Notes: a model not told the origin generated them from the sequence alone. Positions 29,888 to 41,000 are shown, counted from the stretch's first letter. The stretch is 64,000 nt of DNA from Terrilactibacillus sp. S3-3 (GCA_030437565.1 CP129291.1:1798001-1862000); one strand, 5' to 3'. A program made the numbers and translations.

Positions 29888-30075
29888 TTATCGCTGCAAG
29901 GTGGATATAATCAAGAAAACAAGGCCGCCTGTCCATCCAACCGTGGCGGCAAAAAGAGAATTCCAATATCGTAACAGGAAGAATAACACCGCTATTAAAA
30001 TAGAAGCCATTAAGTATTTTGGATCTCCGGCATTTTCTGTGGCACTCGCATCATTGCACCTATGCTGAGAGAAGA
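29888..30075 (-). pseudogene. Membrane-protein fragment resembling an AzlD C terminus
   Basis: The minus-strand frame ends ...GDPKYLMASILIAVLF, a Trp-rich turn, then a second hydrophobic helix and stop at 29888. This two-helix pattern is like the last third of AzlD. No N-terminal half or ribosome site was found, so it is a relic. Its last codons overlap the frame of the degraded toxin. Confidence 0.3.
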
Positions 30076-30137
30076 GTCAAACACCTCAAAAAAGCCTCTT
30101 ACGTAAAGGGACAAAATAGCGATGAATGCATTTTCAC

Positions 30138-30359
30138 TCATTTATGTTGGTCAAAATATTGTTGTGAAACACCTAACTGTTCTTTCAATATCGTTTTCCA
30201 TAACTTTTTTCCATACTCGTGGTTTCCTCTTGAAATTTTGGTATATCTATAGGTTCCATCAGGATCACGTTTTCTGTAAAACCAATGATCTCCGCCTTTT
30301 TTAAATTGCTCCCAGCCATTTTTATCGCAAAATCGTTTATGATCTTTTGTGTTCGACAT
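30138..30359 (-). CDS. HicA-like type II toxin
   Basis: 73 residues, intact. DKNGWEQFKKGGDHWFYRK followed by YTKISRGNHEYGKKLWKTIL resembles the compact HicA double-stranded-RNA-binding-like fold, where the His in GGDHWFY corresponds to the catalytic His. It overlaps the antitoxin stop by 23 bases, and in this pair the antitoxin comes first. It would act as an mRNA interferase (family knowledge, not shown here). Confidence 0.65.
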   Translation of the reverse strand: MSNTKDHKRFCDKNGWEQFKKGGDHWFYRKRDPDGTYRYTKISRGNHEYGKKLWKTILKEQLGVSQQYFDQHK

Positions 30360-30793
30360 CTGTAAATGCCATGAGTTTCTTTACATCGTTTAAAATTAAT
30401 GCTTTCATGACAAGGGGCAACTGTGGCTTGAGATTCGGCGCATTATAATTTATATTAAAATCTTCAAAGTAATCCTTCGACCATTCTATAAAACTTTTTA
30501 AGTAGTTTTCAACTGCTTCTTGTTCAGTTTTTCCGGATTCGACAATCCAGATTCCGGGAATGTTTGCATACTCTAGAGATTCTTTGTCATAATCAATGAC
30601 AATCTTAAATCGATACTGTTCAAGCAGTTGTTCCGCCACATCCAGATTCATTGTAAGGAATGTATCACTTTGCTTATGATTCCTTTGAACAAACTTAGGA
30701 CTTTTATGAATCACATCGTCAATAAAGCTGGACCATTTATCACGTACATCGCTTGAATTAACGACTGAAGCAGCAGCATTTTTTTTTCTTCAC
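30337..30793 (-). CDS. Antitoxin with HicB-like C-terminal domain (one frameshift)
   Basis: GTG 30793 lies nine bases after GGGAGG. The N-terminal part NSSDVRDKWSSFIDDVIHKS resembles Phd/YefM-type DNA-binding antitoxins. The second half (FKIVIDYDKESLEYANIPG, TEQEAVENYLKSFIEW) is HicB-like. One extra A in an A9 run near 30783 shifts the start; from 30714 the frame is clean. About 151 residues when repaired. A second, degraded copy of its 3' end lies at 28834. Confidence 0.65.
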
Positions 30794-31073
30794 TCCCTTC
30801 TACCTCCCTATCATAGCATATTTGTACAAGTCGTACGATATGTACGATATATATTATGAATGTTTTTGTTTTATGCTAAACATTTTTCAGTAATATAAAA
30901 GATCACAGGTTTGATTCGATAAATTAAAACATTCTGCAAAATCAAAGCAAAAACAAACCACATACGGAAAACCGGAGCAGGCTCCACCTTTACGATAAAA
31001 AAGCCCATCTCTTATCTCCTTTTTGTTGGAAACTTGGGATGGGCGCAAATTTTTAATTTTTAATAGAGTGTGT

Positions 31074-32407
31074 TTATTGATTAGCGGCTCCGGCCTTCGG
31101 AAGGTCCTTCGTGTCCTGTGCCGGTGTCGCTTTGTCATGGCGTTTAAGATTGAAAACAAGGTTCAGAACGATAGCGCAGACGCTGCCGACGACGATGCCG
31201 TTGCTCGTCAAGATTTGAATGCTCGCCGGCAGTTTGGCAAATAATGCCGGTTGAACCGTGACGCCAAGCCCAAGCCCAACGGAACAAGCAATAATCAGCA
31301 GATTTTCCTGGCGATTGAAATCGACCTTGCTCAGCATCCGGATACCTGAAGCGATCACCATGCCGAACATCGCCACCATCGCCCCCCGCCGATGACAGCA
31401 TTCGGAATCAGCGTCGTAATCACACCCACCTTTGGGATAAAGCCAAGGGCAATCAGCAGAAACCCGCACACGTAAATGACACTTTTTGATTTCACATTAG
31501 ACAGTTGGACAAGTCCGACATTTTGCGAAAAAGTCGTATAAGGAAAGGCATTGAACAGCCCACCTAGGATCACGGCCAGCCCTTCCGAACGATAACCGCG
31601 CTCCAAGTCTTTGTCATTAAGCGGAATGCCGCAAATTTCACTCAAGGCGAAAAAGACACCGGTCGATTCGATCAAGCTGACGATCGCGACAATCGTCATG
31701 GTGACAATCGCATCAACATGAAAGGTCGGCGTGCCGAAACTGAAAGGTTTGATCATTTGCAGCCAGCTTGTTTGCCCGACCGATGCAAAGTTGACCATCC
31801 CCATAAAGTAAGCGGCAATCGTGCCGGCAACAATGCCGAGCAAGACGGAGATCGCCCGTAAAAATCCTTTAAACACACGGTTCATAATCAGAATGAATAA
31901 TAGCACACCAAAGGAAAGAATCAGGTTTTGCGGATTGCCGAAGCCTTTGACGCCTTGGCCGCCGCCCATGTTGTTGATCGCGACCGGAATCAGTGTCACG
32001 CCAATGACTGTGACGACCGTTCCCATGACAACGGGTGGAAAAAAGTGAACAATCTTGCTGAAGAAAGTTGAGATAATGAGCACAATCACACCGGACGCAA
32101 TGATCGCTCCGCAAATGCCGGAGATGCCGTAATGCTTGCCGATGGCGATCATCGGCGCCACCCCTGTGAATGAGCAGCCGAGCACAACCGGCAGACCGAT
32201 GCCGAAAAATTTATTTTTCCACACTTGCAGCAAAGTCGCCAGTCCGCTTGCCGCCAAATCGATCGATACAAGATAAGCAAGCGCCTTGCCGCTAAGCCCC
32301 AGCGATGCCCCGACGATTAACGGGACGATGACGGCTCCTGCATACATCGCCAGCATATGCTGCAAGCCGAGCGAGAATACTTTTCCCGGTTGATTCTTGA
32401 TGTCCAT
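31074..32407 (-). CDS. pbuX: Xanthine permease (one frameshift)
   Basis: NCS2 nucleobase transporter. GLQHMLAMYAGAVIVPLIVG opens the first helices, PVVLGCSFTGVAPMIAIG the second, and SLIESTGVFFALSEICG holds the conserved Glu motif near the middle. A break near 31385 (NAVIGGG then GAMVAMFGMVIASGI) shortens the frame; the repaired length of about 444 residues fits. ATG 32407 is one base after the xpt stop; a GTG at 32419 is alternative. It forms the classic xpt-pbuX xanthine salvage pair. Confidence 0.92.
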
Positions 32408-32408
32408 T

Positions 32409-33089
<681 letters not shown>

Positions 33090-33093
33090 TTAA

Positions 33094-33152
33094 AGATAAA
33101 GAAAACTTGGCTCAGCCAAGCCTTTAGCGCCGGCTGAACCTAGTTGCACTTA
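33094..33152 (-). repeat. Intergenic palindromic repeat, copy 1
   Basis: Minus strand: GTGCAACTAGG, a GC-rich core and AAAGGCTTGGCTGAGCCAAG, then TTTTCTTTAT. The same element is at 38814-38871 in the opposite orientation, and a half copy (AAGCTTGG...GAGTTTTCTTTA) is at 33034-33062. The core GGCTTGGCTGAGCCAAG can fold. It lies upstream of xpt; the gap 33015-33530 otherwise holds no gene I can support. Confidence 0.6.
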
Positions 33153-33575
33153 CTATTTTCCTCTATATCTTTATCCTTTCTTATAGTGCAAAAAAAGACC
33201 GGAAAGGGATCTCGTATAAATACAGTGAGACACCTCTTCCAGCCTACTAACCATAATGTATTGAATCAATGATAGTGAACAGCCAAAAAGGGATGAACCA
33301 CTCGTAGTCAAATCATTTATGGTGATTTGGTAGAAACTTGCAGACCATATCTCTGCCATTATACGAGTTGTCTTTCCATTTTTTGTTCTTTTCTTACATT
33401 ATTCTGCTTTCATTACTACAACATCATACAAAATAGACGGACAGAAAACAACCATTTTTCATAAATACGTATCTTTTAATGACTAGATATTCATTTGTGA
33501 AAACATTAAACTAGTTGAGCCAGTATAATTGTGTAAAAAGGGTTATCTGAATATGAGAAAATGTAGACCGGGTTT

Positions 33576-33619
33576 CTGTTTTTCTGGAGGGGGCTGGCCA
33601 GCCCCCTCCAGAAAAACAG
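33576..33619. terminator. 44-base perfect palindrome upstream of the transposase
   Basis: The 22-base arms begin CTGTTTTTCTGGAGGGGGCT and meet with no loop. It could block transcription from outside into the IS256 transposase, as protective hairpins do in other insertion sequences. Confidence 0.6.
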
Positions 33620-33730
33620 CAGGATTTTATTTACTCGTCTCTTTCATTTTTTTCATAGAAAATGAGCCAGAGCCCGTCATCTTAGTTAGAATAGAGTTAA
33701 CCAAACCAATTCTAAAGGAGAGATTTCGGG

Positions 33731-34967
33731 ATGACTCAATTACAGATTACTCTAGATGAGCAACTTTTGCATCAATTATTTCTTGGTAATTCTAAAGAAT
33801 CGGGCATGAATATCCTTTTGGAGACGATTTTAAATCAAGTTTTTAAAAGCACAGGCCGGCGAGCAGGTGAGCGCCGAAAAGTACGAACGCAGTGAGGCAC
33901 GGACGGACTACCGTAACGGCTCGTATCCCCGTCAACTCAAGACGCGCGTGGGTACTCTTTCACTCAATGTTCCCCGCCTGCGTAATGGCCATTTTTCTAC
34001 TGATCTCTTTAAGCGTTACCAGCGCAGTGAGCAGGCGCTGGTTCTATCCCTAATGGAGATGGTTATTAACGGCGTCTCCACACGTCGCGTAAGTCAAATT
34101 ACTGAAGAGCTTTGTGGCACAGACTTTTCGAAAACGACTGTATCGGATCTTTGCGGGCAGCTGGATCCAGTGGTTAAAGGCTGGAATAACCGTCCTTTGA
34201 GGGGCAACTATCCGTTCCTATTCGTTGATGCGGTTTATACGAAGGTACGAGAAAACGGGCGTGTCCGCTCCTGTGGCGTGCTGATCAGCTACGGTATCAA
34301 CGACAAAGGATACCGAACGATTCTAGGTCTGAAAATCGATGACAGCGAAAGCACCGACGCCTGGAAAAATTATTTTGACTGGCTGAAATCACGCGGTCTA
34401 AAAGGCGTTGACATGGTGATCAGCGATGACCACGGCGGTCTCGTGAGTGCGGTTCAAAAAGCGTTTCAAGGGGCTACTTGGCAGCGGTGTCAGGCTCACT
34501 TCCTGCGCAATGTCCATGATCGGTTGCCAAAAGCTCTCAAAAGCGAAGGAACCGAACAAGTGAAGGCGATTCTCTATGCGCCGAATCTGGAAGTCGCTCG
34601 AACCTTGCTTAATGCTTTTCTAAAGGATTATCAGGACAAAGCACCAAAAGTGACGGAGCTTGTGGAGGATGCCTTTGATGACGTGACGGCGGTGCTTCCT
34701 CTACCAGAACCCTATCGACGTCGCCTCCGGACAACTAACGGGATGGAACGGCTCAATGAGGAATTTCGCCGTCGGGAACGGGTTATCCGTATTTTCCCTA
34801 ACCGCCAATCTGTGATTCGTCTGATGGGCTCTGTTCTCATGGAGAAGGACGAAAAATGGATAGAAGGACGCCACTATCTGAAAATGGAAGACTATTTTGA
34901 ATGGAGGGCCAAACAGCCAAAATCACCTGATCGTTCGAGTAACGTAACAACTCTTTATCCAGGATAA
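33731..34967 (+). CDS. IS256-family transposase (one frameshift)
   Basis: DDE transposase of about 412 residues. The N-terminal MTQLQITLDEQLLHQLFLG part is in one frame up to 33845; one extra T in GTTTTTAAAAG shifts it, and AGEQVSAEKYERSEARTDYR continues. Mutator-type signatures: FLFVDAVYTKVRENGRVRS (first Asp), DMVISDDHGGLVSAV (second Asp), WQRCQAHFLRNV, and TTNGMERLNEEFRRRERVIR with the final Glu. AAGGAGAGATTTCGGG precedes ATG 33731. Confidence 0.9.
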
Positions 34968-35308
34968 TCACTCTATCTTAGCTAAGGTGAATTTACACAT
35001 AAAAAAAGACTTGACCCATTAAACTTTCCAATTTTGATTATTTAATATATTGTAATATAATATATCTTTTTTAAAATATTTTTTTCTAGAGGTGATATTA
35101 AATCTGACAGCATTATGCTTGAACATATTATTGTTATCACCTGTATAAAAAACGCCATCGACTGGCCCATCTTATTTGGTTACCCATTTATTAAACTTAC
35201 ATAAAGTTATTTGGGTTACTTTAGAGATTGTGAATAAACAGGTCAAGTCTTTTAGATGTGATCATTCAAATTTCCTGCATTTCCTATGTCCACCTAAGGC
35301 ATAAAAAT

Positions 35309-35349
35309 AGCCCTGATTTTTGGCTTGGCATAGAAAAATCAGGGCTTTT
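35309..35349. terminator. 13-bp hairpin terminator
   Basis: AGCCCTGATTTTT and AAAAATCAGGGCT with a 12-base loop and flanking A- and T-rich sequence. It lies in the 34999-35772 gap after the IS256 element; the rest of that gap is AT-rich. Confidence 0.7.
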
Positions 35350-35435
35350 ACTTTCTCGTGTATGCTTTTTGTTTTGTAAGTATGGACGTCGTAATTTCAA
35401 AATTATCACTCCTCATTTCGTTTTTTTCCCGTGAA

Positions 35436-35576
35436 ATGAGTATAATATTGAATAGGATACCTAGAACGCCAATTATTCCGGCAGAAATAGGAACAGAAGA
35501 ATTGTTAGACGTTCTTCATAAAATGATTGAGCCAACCAATACAATAACAATCACAATCCAAGAAAATCACAAATAG
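35436..35576 (+). CDS. Possible small protein, function unknown
   Basis: 46 codons from ATG 35436 (or 43 from TTG 35448), with the coding-like sequence RIPRTPIIPAEIGTEELLD and a Thr/Ile-rich tail. No convincing ribosome site precedes either start. It is the only plausible coding sequence in this gap. Confidence 0.25.
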   Translation: MSIILNRIPRTPIIPAEIGTEELLDVLHKMIEPTNTITITIQENHK

Positions 35577-35772
35577 ATGTTAAAAGCTGCATTATTAATT
35601 TGATTAGCCTTATTCTTGTTTTCCATGATAATAAATCACCTTCTTTCAAGAAAAATCCAAATCCAAAAGTCAATGAGATTGTTTTTTGAAAAAATAAAAT
35701 GCCGCGTGAAAAGTTCATTCCTGTTTACATTTCCATTTGTTTTCTCGCCCCTTGCTCATCATTGACTATCCC

Positions 35773-37360
35773 TTAGTTCACTCGTTTCTCTCCATCCCAA
35801 TACATTTTTCTTAGGCGGAACTTCTGCAATTTTCCAGTTGCTGTTCTAGGAAGCTTTTCGACAAACTCCACTCTTTTTGGGGCTTTAAAGTGGGCCATGT
35901 TATCCCGACAGTACGTAATAATATCCGCTTCACTGACTGTGGCATCAGGCTTTAGCACAATAATAGCCATGGGTACCTCTCCCCATTTATCATCTGGAAC
36001 GGCGATTACAGCTGTTTCCAGAATATCCGGATGTTTGTATAACACGCCTTCCACTTCCGTTGAGGGATATATTTTCACCTCCGGATATAATCATATCCTT
36101 GGCTCGATCGCGAATCTCAATATAGCCATCCGGATAAGTCACAGCCAAATCTCCTGTATGGAACCAGCCATCCCTCATCGCTTCAGCTGTACGTTTTTCG
36201 TCTTTATAATAACCTTTCATAACGACGTTGCCGCGGGTCACGATTTCCCCTAACTCTTCTCCATTCCACGCGACCTCTTGCCCATTTGGACGAACGACTT
36301 TTGTTTCTCCATTAAAAGCCAGTTCAATGCCCTGCCTCGCTTTAATGGTAGCTTGCTCATCAGCAGATTTTTGATCGAATTCGCTTTTCCATTCATTATA
36401 TAAAATAAATGGAGATGTCTCCGTGAGTCCATACACATGCATCATATTTAAGCCAAGAATATCTTGAGCCCGTTTAATCAGCGCTGCTGCAGGTGGAGAA
36501 CCTGCCGTAGCCATTCGCGGCTTGGTTGTGATGTGTGTCTCCAGTGCCTTAGGCTCATTGACCAGCATATTAACAGTTGGTGCTCCGCATAAGAGCGAAA
36601 TATGGTGCTGCTCGAATAAATTTAAGATAACCGGCGGATCCACCTTCCGAAGACAAACATGGATCCCTCCAATGGCGGTGATTGCCCAAACACCGCCCCA
36701 TCCATTTGCATGAAACATCGGAAGGGTATGGAGATAGACATCATCATGGTTCACACCTAAATGAAACATGAAATTAGCTGCATTTATATAATTTGCCCGA
36801 TGCGTTAGCATAACGCCCTTTGGATTAGAAGTGGTTCCGCTCGTATAATTGAGTGTCAATAGCTGGTTCTCATTAATTTCCACTGGTGAAAAATCAGATG
36901 AAGAGGCATGCTCTAGAAAACGCTCATAATCAATCCCCCTCAACTCCGGCTTTTGTCCCGGTACAGAGACGATAATGATTTCTTCCAGGGAAAGATTCGC
37001 TTCAATTTCCTGAATCGGCGCCGTAAATTCCGCATCAACGATTAACATTTTTGCATCGCTATGATTAATAATATATTCCATATCTGATGCCTGAATCCGA
37101 TAATTTAATGGAACCATGACTGCCCCTGTCTGGCAAATGCCATAGAAACATTCCAGCATATAATGGGTATTTGGCAGCATGACTGCAATATGATCACCAG
37201 GTTTAACACCAGCTTCCGTAAGTGCTACAGACAGCCGATCCGCCCTTTCTCCAAACTGCTGATAAGTAAATTTCTTTTCTCCATCAATGACGGCCGTTTT
37301 GTTTGGATAATATTTTACCGCTCTTCGTTTCCAGTCAATGGGTGTCAGTGGATAATTCAT
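35773..37360 (-). CDS. Acyl-CoA synthetase, long/medium-chain type (one frameshift)
   Basis: Adenylate-forming ligase of about 530 residues. The P-loop [44 protein letters not shown], and GWFHTGDLAVTYPDGYIEI precede a break near 36075 (GGENI then KIYPSTEVEGVLYKHP). The terminal TATGKLQKFRLRKMYW holds the catalytic Lys. ATG 37360 follows GAAGGGGCGG. It resembles the FadD3/alkK-type ligases of Bacillales; the substrate is unknown. It precedes no obvious partner but lies downstream of a nitronate monooxygenase gene on the same strand. Confidence 0.88.
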
Positions 37361-37445
37361 ACAATCCGCCCCTTCGTAAAGTTAATTGTTGCAAAGGCCC
37401 ATCGTGAGTTGAAAAATCTTAGAAAAGAAGCCATATATGGTTTTT

Positions 37446-38417
37446 TTACCTATTTGACAATGTTTTTGCTGCTTTTGTATAGGCATGCTCCAATTCGGTC
37501 ACGATTTCCTCGATAGATTGAACCTTATCAATGGCTCCAATCCCCTGTCCAGAACTCCAAATATCTTTTCATGCTTTTTTTACCTCTGGATTATCTAATT
37601 TATTAAAGTTGTTGATTTCTCTTTTTTTCTCCAAGTTATTCGGATCAAGCCCAGCATTCACAATACTTGGGATAAGGAAATTGGCATTTACCCCGCTAAA
37701 CGCATCAGTATAAATAATATCCTCAATGCTTGATTCCACAATCATCTGCTTATAGACACCACTCGCTGCGCTTTCTTCAGCAGGAATAAAACGAGTCCCC
37801 ATATAAACAAAATCGGCACCAAGAACTTCGGATGCCAGAATATCTTCTCCTTTAGACATCCCACCAGCTAAGATAATAGGCCCATCAAAGAAGGATCGCA
37901 CCTCATGGATAAACGAAATGGGATTCAATACCCCAGCATGTCCGCCAGCACCATTTGCGACTAGCACTAGGCCATCAGTGCCTTTTTCAATCGCCTTTTT
38001 AGCAAACTTCACATTAATCACATCTGAAAAAACAATGCCGCCGTATTGATGCGCAATCCGGGCAACAGGACTTGGGTCTCCTAAAGATGTAATCACAATT
38101 GGGGGTTGGCCCTTTTCAATTAACTTCAGATCTTCTGTGTACCGTTTATTCGAATGATGGGTAATAAAATTAATTCCCCAAGGCGCAATCTTTTTCGCTG
38201 GCTGTTCTTCTTTGATCTCATCCAGTTCTGTATGAATTTGATCCATCCAATCTTCTAGAATATCACCTGTGCGTGCATTCAATGCTGGAAGCGTTCCCAC
38301 AATACCGGACGCGCATGCGGAAACGACCATTTTGGGACTGGAAACGAGAAACATCGGTGCCATTATTACGGGTAGTCTCATCGATTCTTTCATTCTTTTA
38401 ATTGTTTCGTTAGACAT
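37446..38417 (-). CDS. Nitronate monooxygenase-family flavoprotein with in-frame TGA
   Basis: FMN enzyme of the 2-nitropropane dioxygenase family. RLPVIMAPMFLVSSPKMVVSA is the N-terminal flavin-binding start, NGAGGHAGVLNP the central His/Gly motif, and PIILAGGMSKGEDI the phosphate loop. The frame reaches TGA at 37569 but continues in the same frame with KDIWSSGQGIGAIDKVQS to TAA at 37446; repaired length is 323 codons, normal for the family. TGG (Trp) to TGA is the simplest explanation, a substitution rather than an indel. Confidence 0.83.
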
Positions 38418-38595
38418 TTTTAAAAGTCTCTCTTCTGATCATCTCTATCTGTACGTTCTGCATTTTTCTTCGTTGTGTCTTCCCATAGACCTCAGCATGC
38501 TCCCCCGGTTTTGGTGCCTGGGATCGGATTCGTCCAGGAGTTTCTGCGGCCCCCACATGGGTCGTACGGTGTGAATGAATCATTTTTCTAGCCAT
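38410..38595 (-). pseudogene. Fragment resembling a CaiB/BaiF CoA-transferase C terminus
   Basis: 61 codons ending 8 bases inside the next gene. The segment AETPGRIRSQAPKPGEHAEV resembles the C-terminal TPG...P.PGEH...V pattern of class III CoA-transferases, but no upstream part is recognisable. Could be an unrelated small gene. Confidence 0.25.
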
Positions 38596-38813
38596 TATTG
38601 GGGATCCTGCAGCATTGGAAGATTCACAAGCCTCTGCCTCGGCGAACAGTGCTATCCATTCCTCTTTCCGTTACGCCTAGTCGAAAAAAGCTGATAAACC
38701 AGCTTTAGAAAATTTTCTTTTCCTGCATCCTGAGAGATGGTTTATTCAATTCCCGATTTTAAATCTATGCAAACATTTTTTTATTATGATTTTGTAAATA
38801 CGGAAAAAAGTAT

Positions 38814-38871
38814 AAGTGCAACTAGGGCTCGCCTGCGCCTAAAGGCTTGGCCTCGCCAAATTTTCTTTATT
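38814..38871 (+). repeat. Intergenic palindromic repeat, copy 2
   Basis: AAGTGCAACTAGGGCTCGCC then CTAAAGGCTTGGCCTCGCCAA and TTTTCTTTATT. Inverted relative to copy 1 at 33094-33152; the two flank the IS256 element and the ligase/monooxygenase genes. The 38596-39199 gap otherwise holds no supported gene. Confidence 0.6.
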
Positions 38872-39073
38872 GAAATCATCGGACAACTGAATAGAGGAAG
38901 CTTTCTTCTATAGAAGATCTCTGTTTGAAGGGCTTATGACAAGTAAGCGGTTCGCAGGGTTCGTCTCGCTCATTATAACGACATATCGAACCCTTTCGCT
39001 GATGAGCTCGTTAACAATGGTGATTGTCAAAACAAACGGTTTAAAAAGAATCTCTCAAAAGGACAACACCGCT

Positions 39074-39115
39074 AAAGGCCGATTTTTTCTTAGAGGTAAG
39101 AAATATCGGCCTTTT
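39074..39115. terminator. Terminator between a gene-poor region and corA
   Basis: AAAGGCCGAT and ATCGGCCTTT form a 10-pair stem with T/A tracts on both sides; it can serve corA on the minus strand. Confidence 0.75.
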
Positions 39116-39199
39116 GGTGAAAAAATGTCTTAGGTTATATTTTTGTTAAAATGTTGGTGGTTCCCCTTTGTGTTTCTAAGCTGACCGTACACAACTCAC

Positions 39200-40156
39200 T
39201 CAGCCGCCGTCAAACCAGCCTTTTTTCTTGAACCAGATAAACATGGCCAGACCAATGCCGAACATCGTTCCAAGTACAAAATAATAGCCGGCGCGCCAAC
39301 TTAATTCCGGCATATATTTGAAATTCATCCCGTAAATGCCGGCGATAAATGTCAAGGGCATGAAAATGGTGGTAATGACGGTCAATGTTTTCATAATGTT
39401 GTTCATCCGGTATGATGTGAGCGAGATATAACTGTCGCGGATATCCGCTGTAATTTCCATATTGGATTCGACCATATGAGTCAGTCTGGCCAGATTATCG
39501 TAGATATTGCGAAATTGGGCCCGCTGCGCATCGGTCAGCTGAAAATGCTTCGATTCCAAAATACGGTTAATAATATCGCGGAAAGGAAGGGCAACATGGC
39601 GAAAAGACAATAAATCGCTGCGGATGCGAAAGACTCGATTGATCAAGTGTTGAATCGGTTCTTTTTTTGAGCTTTTGTCAATCGCATCTATCCGGTCTTC
39701 AAGATCACCCGCGATTAAAAAATATTTATCGACGATTTTATCCAATATTTTATGAAGCACATTCATGGAGACATCCTCATCCAACATGCTGCTGTTTGCG
39801 TATGCGTGCCAAACGTCATTGATTTCTTTTAAGTTTTTACCATGCAGGGAGATGATAAAGGCATGATTAACAAACAGATCGATTTCATACAATCTTAATG
39901 ACTTTGGACTCATTGCATGAACGGCCAAAAAATTATAACCTGAAAAGTATTTTAACTGCGGCCGTTTAGAATGATGGCGGGAATCACCGGCCGCGATCGA
40001 ATAAAGATTAAAAAATTGCTGAAACTGTTTGATCTCAGCTTCTTTCGGTTCATTTAAGTCAATCCAGTACCATTCGATATTCTCCCCGTGAACGGCATCT
40101 AAAGGAATATTTTTTATAAGTTCGCCAGCTGTTGTTTTTGCAAGTATTCGAATCAT
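39200..40156 (-). CDS. corA: CorA-type magnesium/cobalt channel
   Basis: About 318 residues, intact. The soluble N-terminal domain is followed by two C-terminal membrane helices (TVITTIFMPLTFIAGIYG and YYFVLGTMFGIGLAMFIWF) separated by the family GMN motif in YGMNFKYMPEL; a basic tail follows. ATG 40156 (MIRILAKTTAG) has AAGGGAAGT upstream; an in-frame start at 40210 lies upstream without a site. Inner-membrane Mg2+ uptake. Monocistronic. Confidence 0.92.
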   Translation of the reverse strand: MIRILAKTTAGELIKNIPLDAVHGENIEWYWIDLNEPKEAEIKQFQQFFNLYSIAAGDSRHHSKRPQLKYFSGYNFLAVHAMSPKSLRLYEIDLFVNHAFIISLHGKNLKEINDVWHAYANSSMLDEDVSMNVLHKILDKIVDKYFLIAGDLEDRIDAIDKSSKKEPIQHLINRVFRIRSDLLSFRHVALPFRDIINRILESKHFQLTDAQRAQFRNIYDNLARLTHMVESNMEITADIRDSYISLTSYRMNNIMKTLTVITTIFMPLTFIAGIYGMNFKYMPELSWRAGYYFVLGTMFGIGLAMFIWFKKKGWFDGG

Positions 40157-40251
40157 GATCAGACTTCCCTTCGCGTTCCGATCGGCGAGGTGGCCGTAGA
40201 CATCAATCACAAAAAAATTTTTGTGGATATTAAACGGCTTTCAAAAAAAAA

Positions 40252-40789
40252 CTAAATATCGAGAAATTCTCCTTCTGTCAGTGTCTGTAAAACTTCATAC
40301 AGATCACCCGGGACCCGGCTCTGCAGCGCTTCCTTCGAATGAAAAATCTCCAGTTTGCGCTTGTCCCGTTCCGTTTCACGCCCCGGTTCAGGCGGCAAGT
40401 TCCGGTATGCGTCGGCATCAAGCCGTTCCGTTCCAGTACTCTTTGCTTGATTTCCTTTTCAATTAATTGTTCTAATGACTGTTTTTCACTTTCAATCGTA
40501 TAGAGTGCAAAATGTTCTTTTGCTGTTTCATAAATAATATATGTTTTCGAGTTCATATTTTCAAGTGTCGGGTTCTGATCAGTTCCTTGCCGATGAACCG
40601 TTTGCGCTGATAAGTACCGTTCTCTCCGACCGTCACTTCAATCTGAGTGAATCCTTTTCCTTCCTTTGCTTTGATAAAAAGGCGCAGAGCTTGGACAATG
40701 GTGGCCGACAAATTATTTCCGGATAGTTTTTGTGCCTTGTCAAAGACGGACAGGTCAGCATCAGGAACATAAATCGTTTTATTAGGCAT
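40252..40789 (-). CDS. EXLDI-family protein (two or more frameshifts)
   Basis: Small protein family named for its C-terminal E-x-L-D-I. It starts MPNKTIYVPDADLSVFDKAQ, a ribbon-helix-helix-like opening with NLSATIVQALRLFI. The middle TYIIYETAKEHFALYTIE is in the next frame, and the end GEFLDI precedes TAG at 40252. About 178 codons when repaired. Function unknown; the N terminus suggests DNA binding. Confidence 0.7.
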
Positions 40790-41000
40790 TTTCCATTTTC
40801 CTTTCAGCAATTTTCCACCTTTTCTGTCTATTTGGTTTCTATTTATAAATATACCGCATCTATACGTATATTTAAAGCATATCGCTTTTATATTCTACGT
40901 ATACCACCGAAATGATTATACGCATATTATACGTATATTACTCAAAATAAAAAAGCCCTTCTTGCTGAAGAGCTGAACAAATGGAGGGTCTACCCGAGAA

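Larger units (their letters stand above)
33531..34998 (+). mobile_element. IS256-family insertion sequence
   Basis: Bounded by short imperfect inverted ends, GTGTAAAAAGG at 33531 and its counterpart (minus strand GTGTAAATTCACC) ending at 34998. It carries one transposase gene preceded by a 44-base perfect palindrome. No clear target duplication is visible, so the exact ends are uncertain. Confidence 0.7.

Noticed and set aside
33529..33759. 76-codon plus-strand frame at the left end of the IS256 element
   Set aside because: It spans the perfect palindrome and overlaps the true transposase start in another frame.
38936..39133. 65-codon plus-strand frame before corA
   Set aside because: It reads through the terminator stem and lacks any family resemblance.
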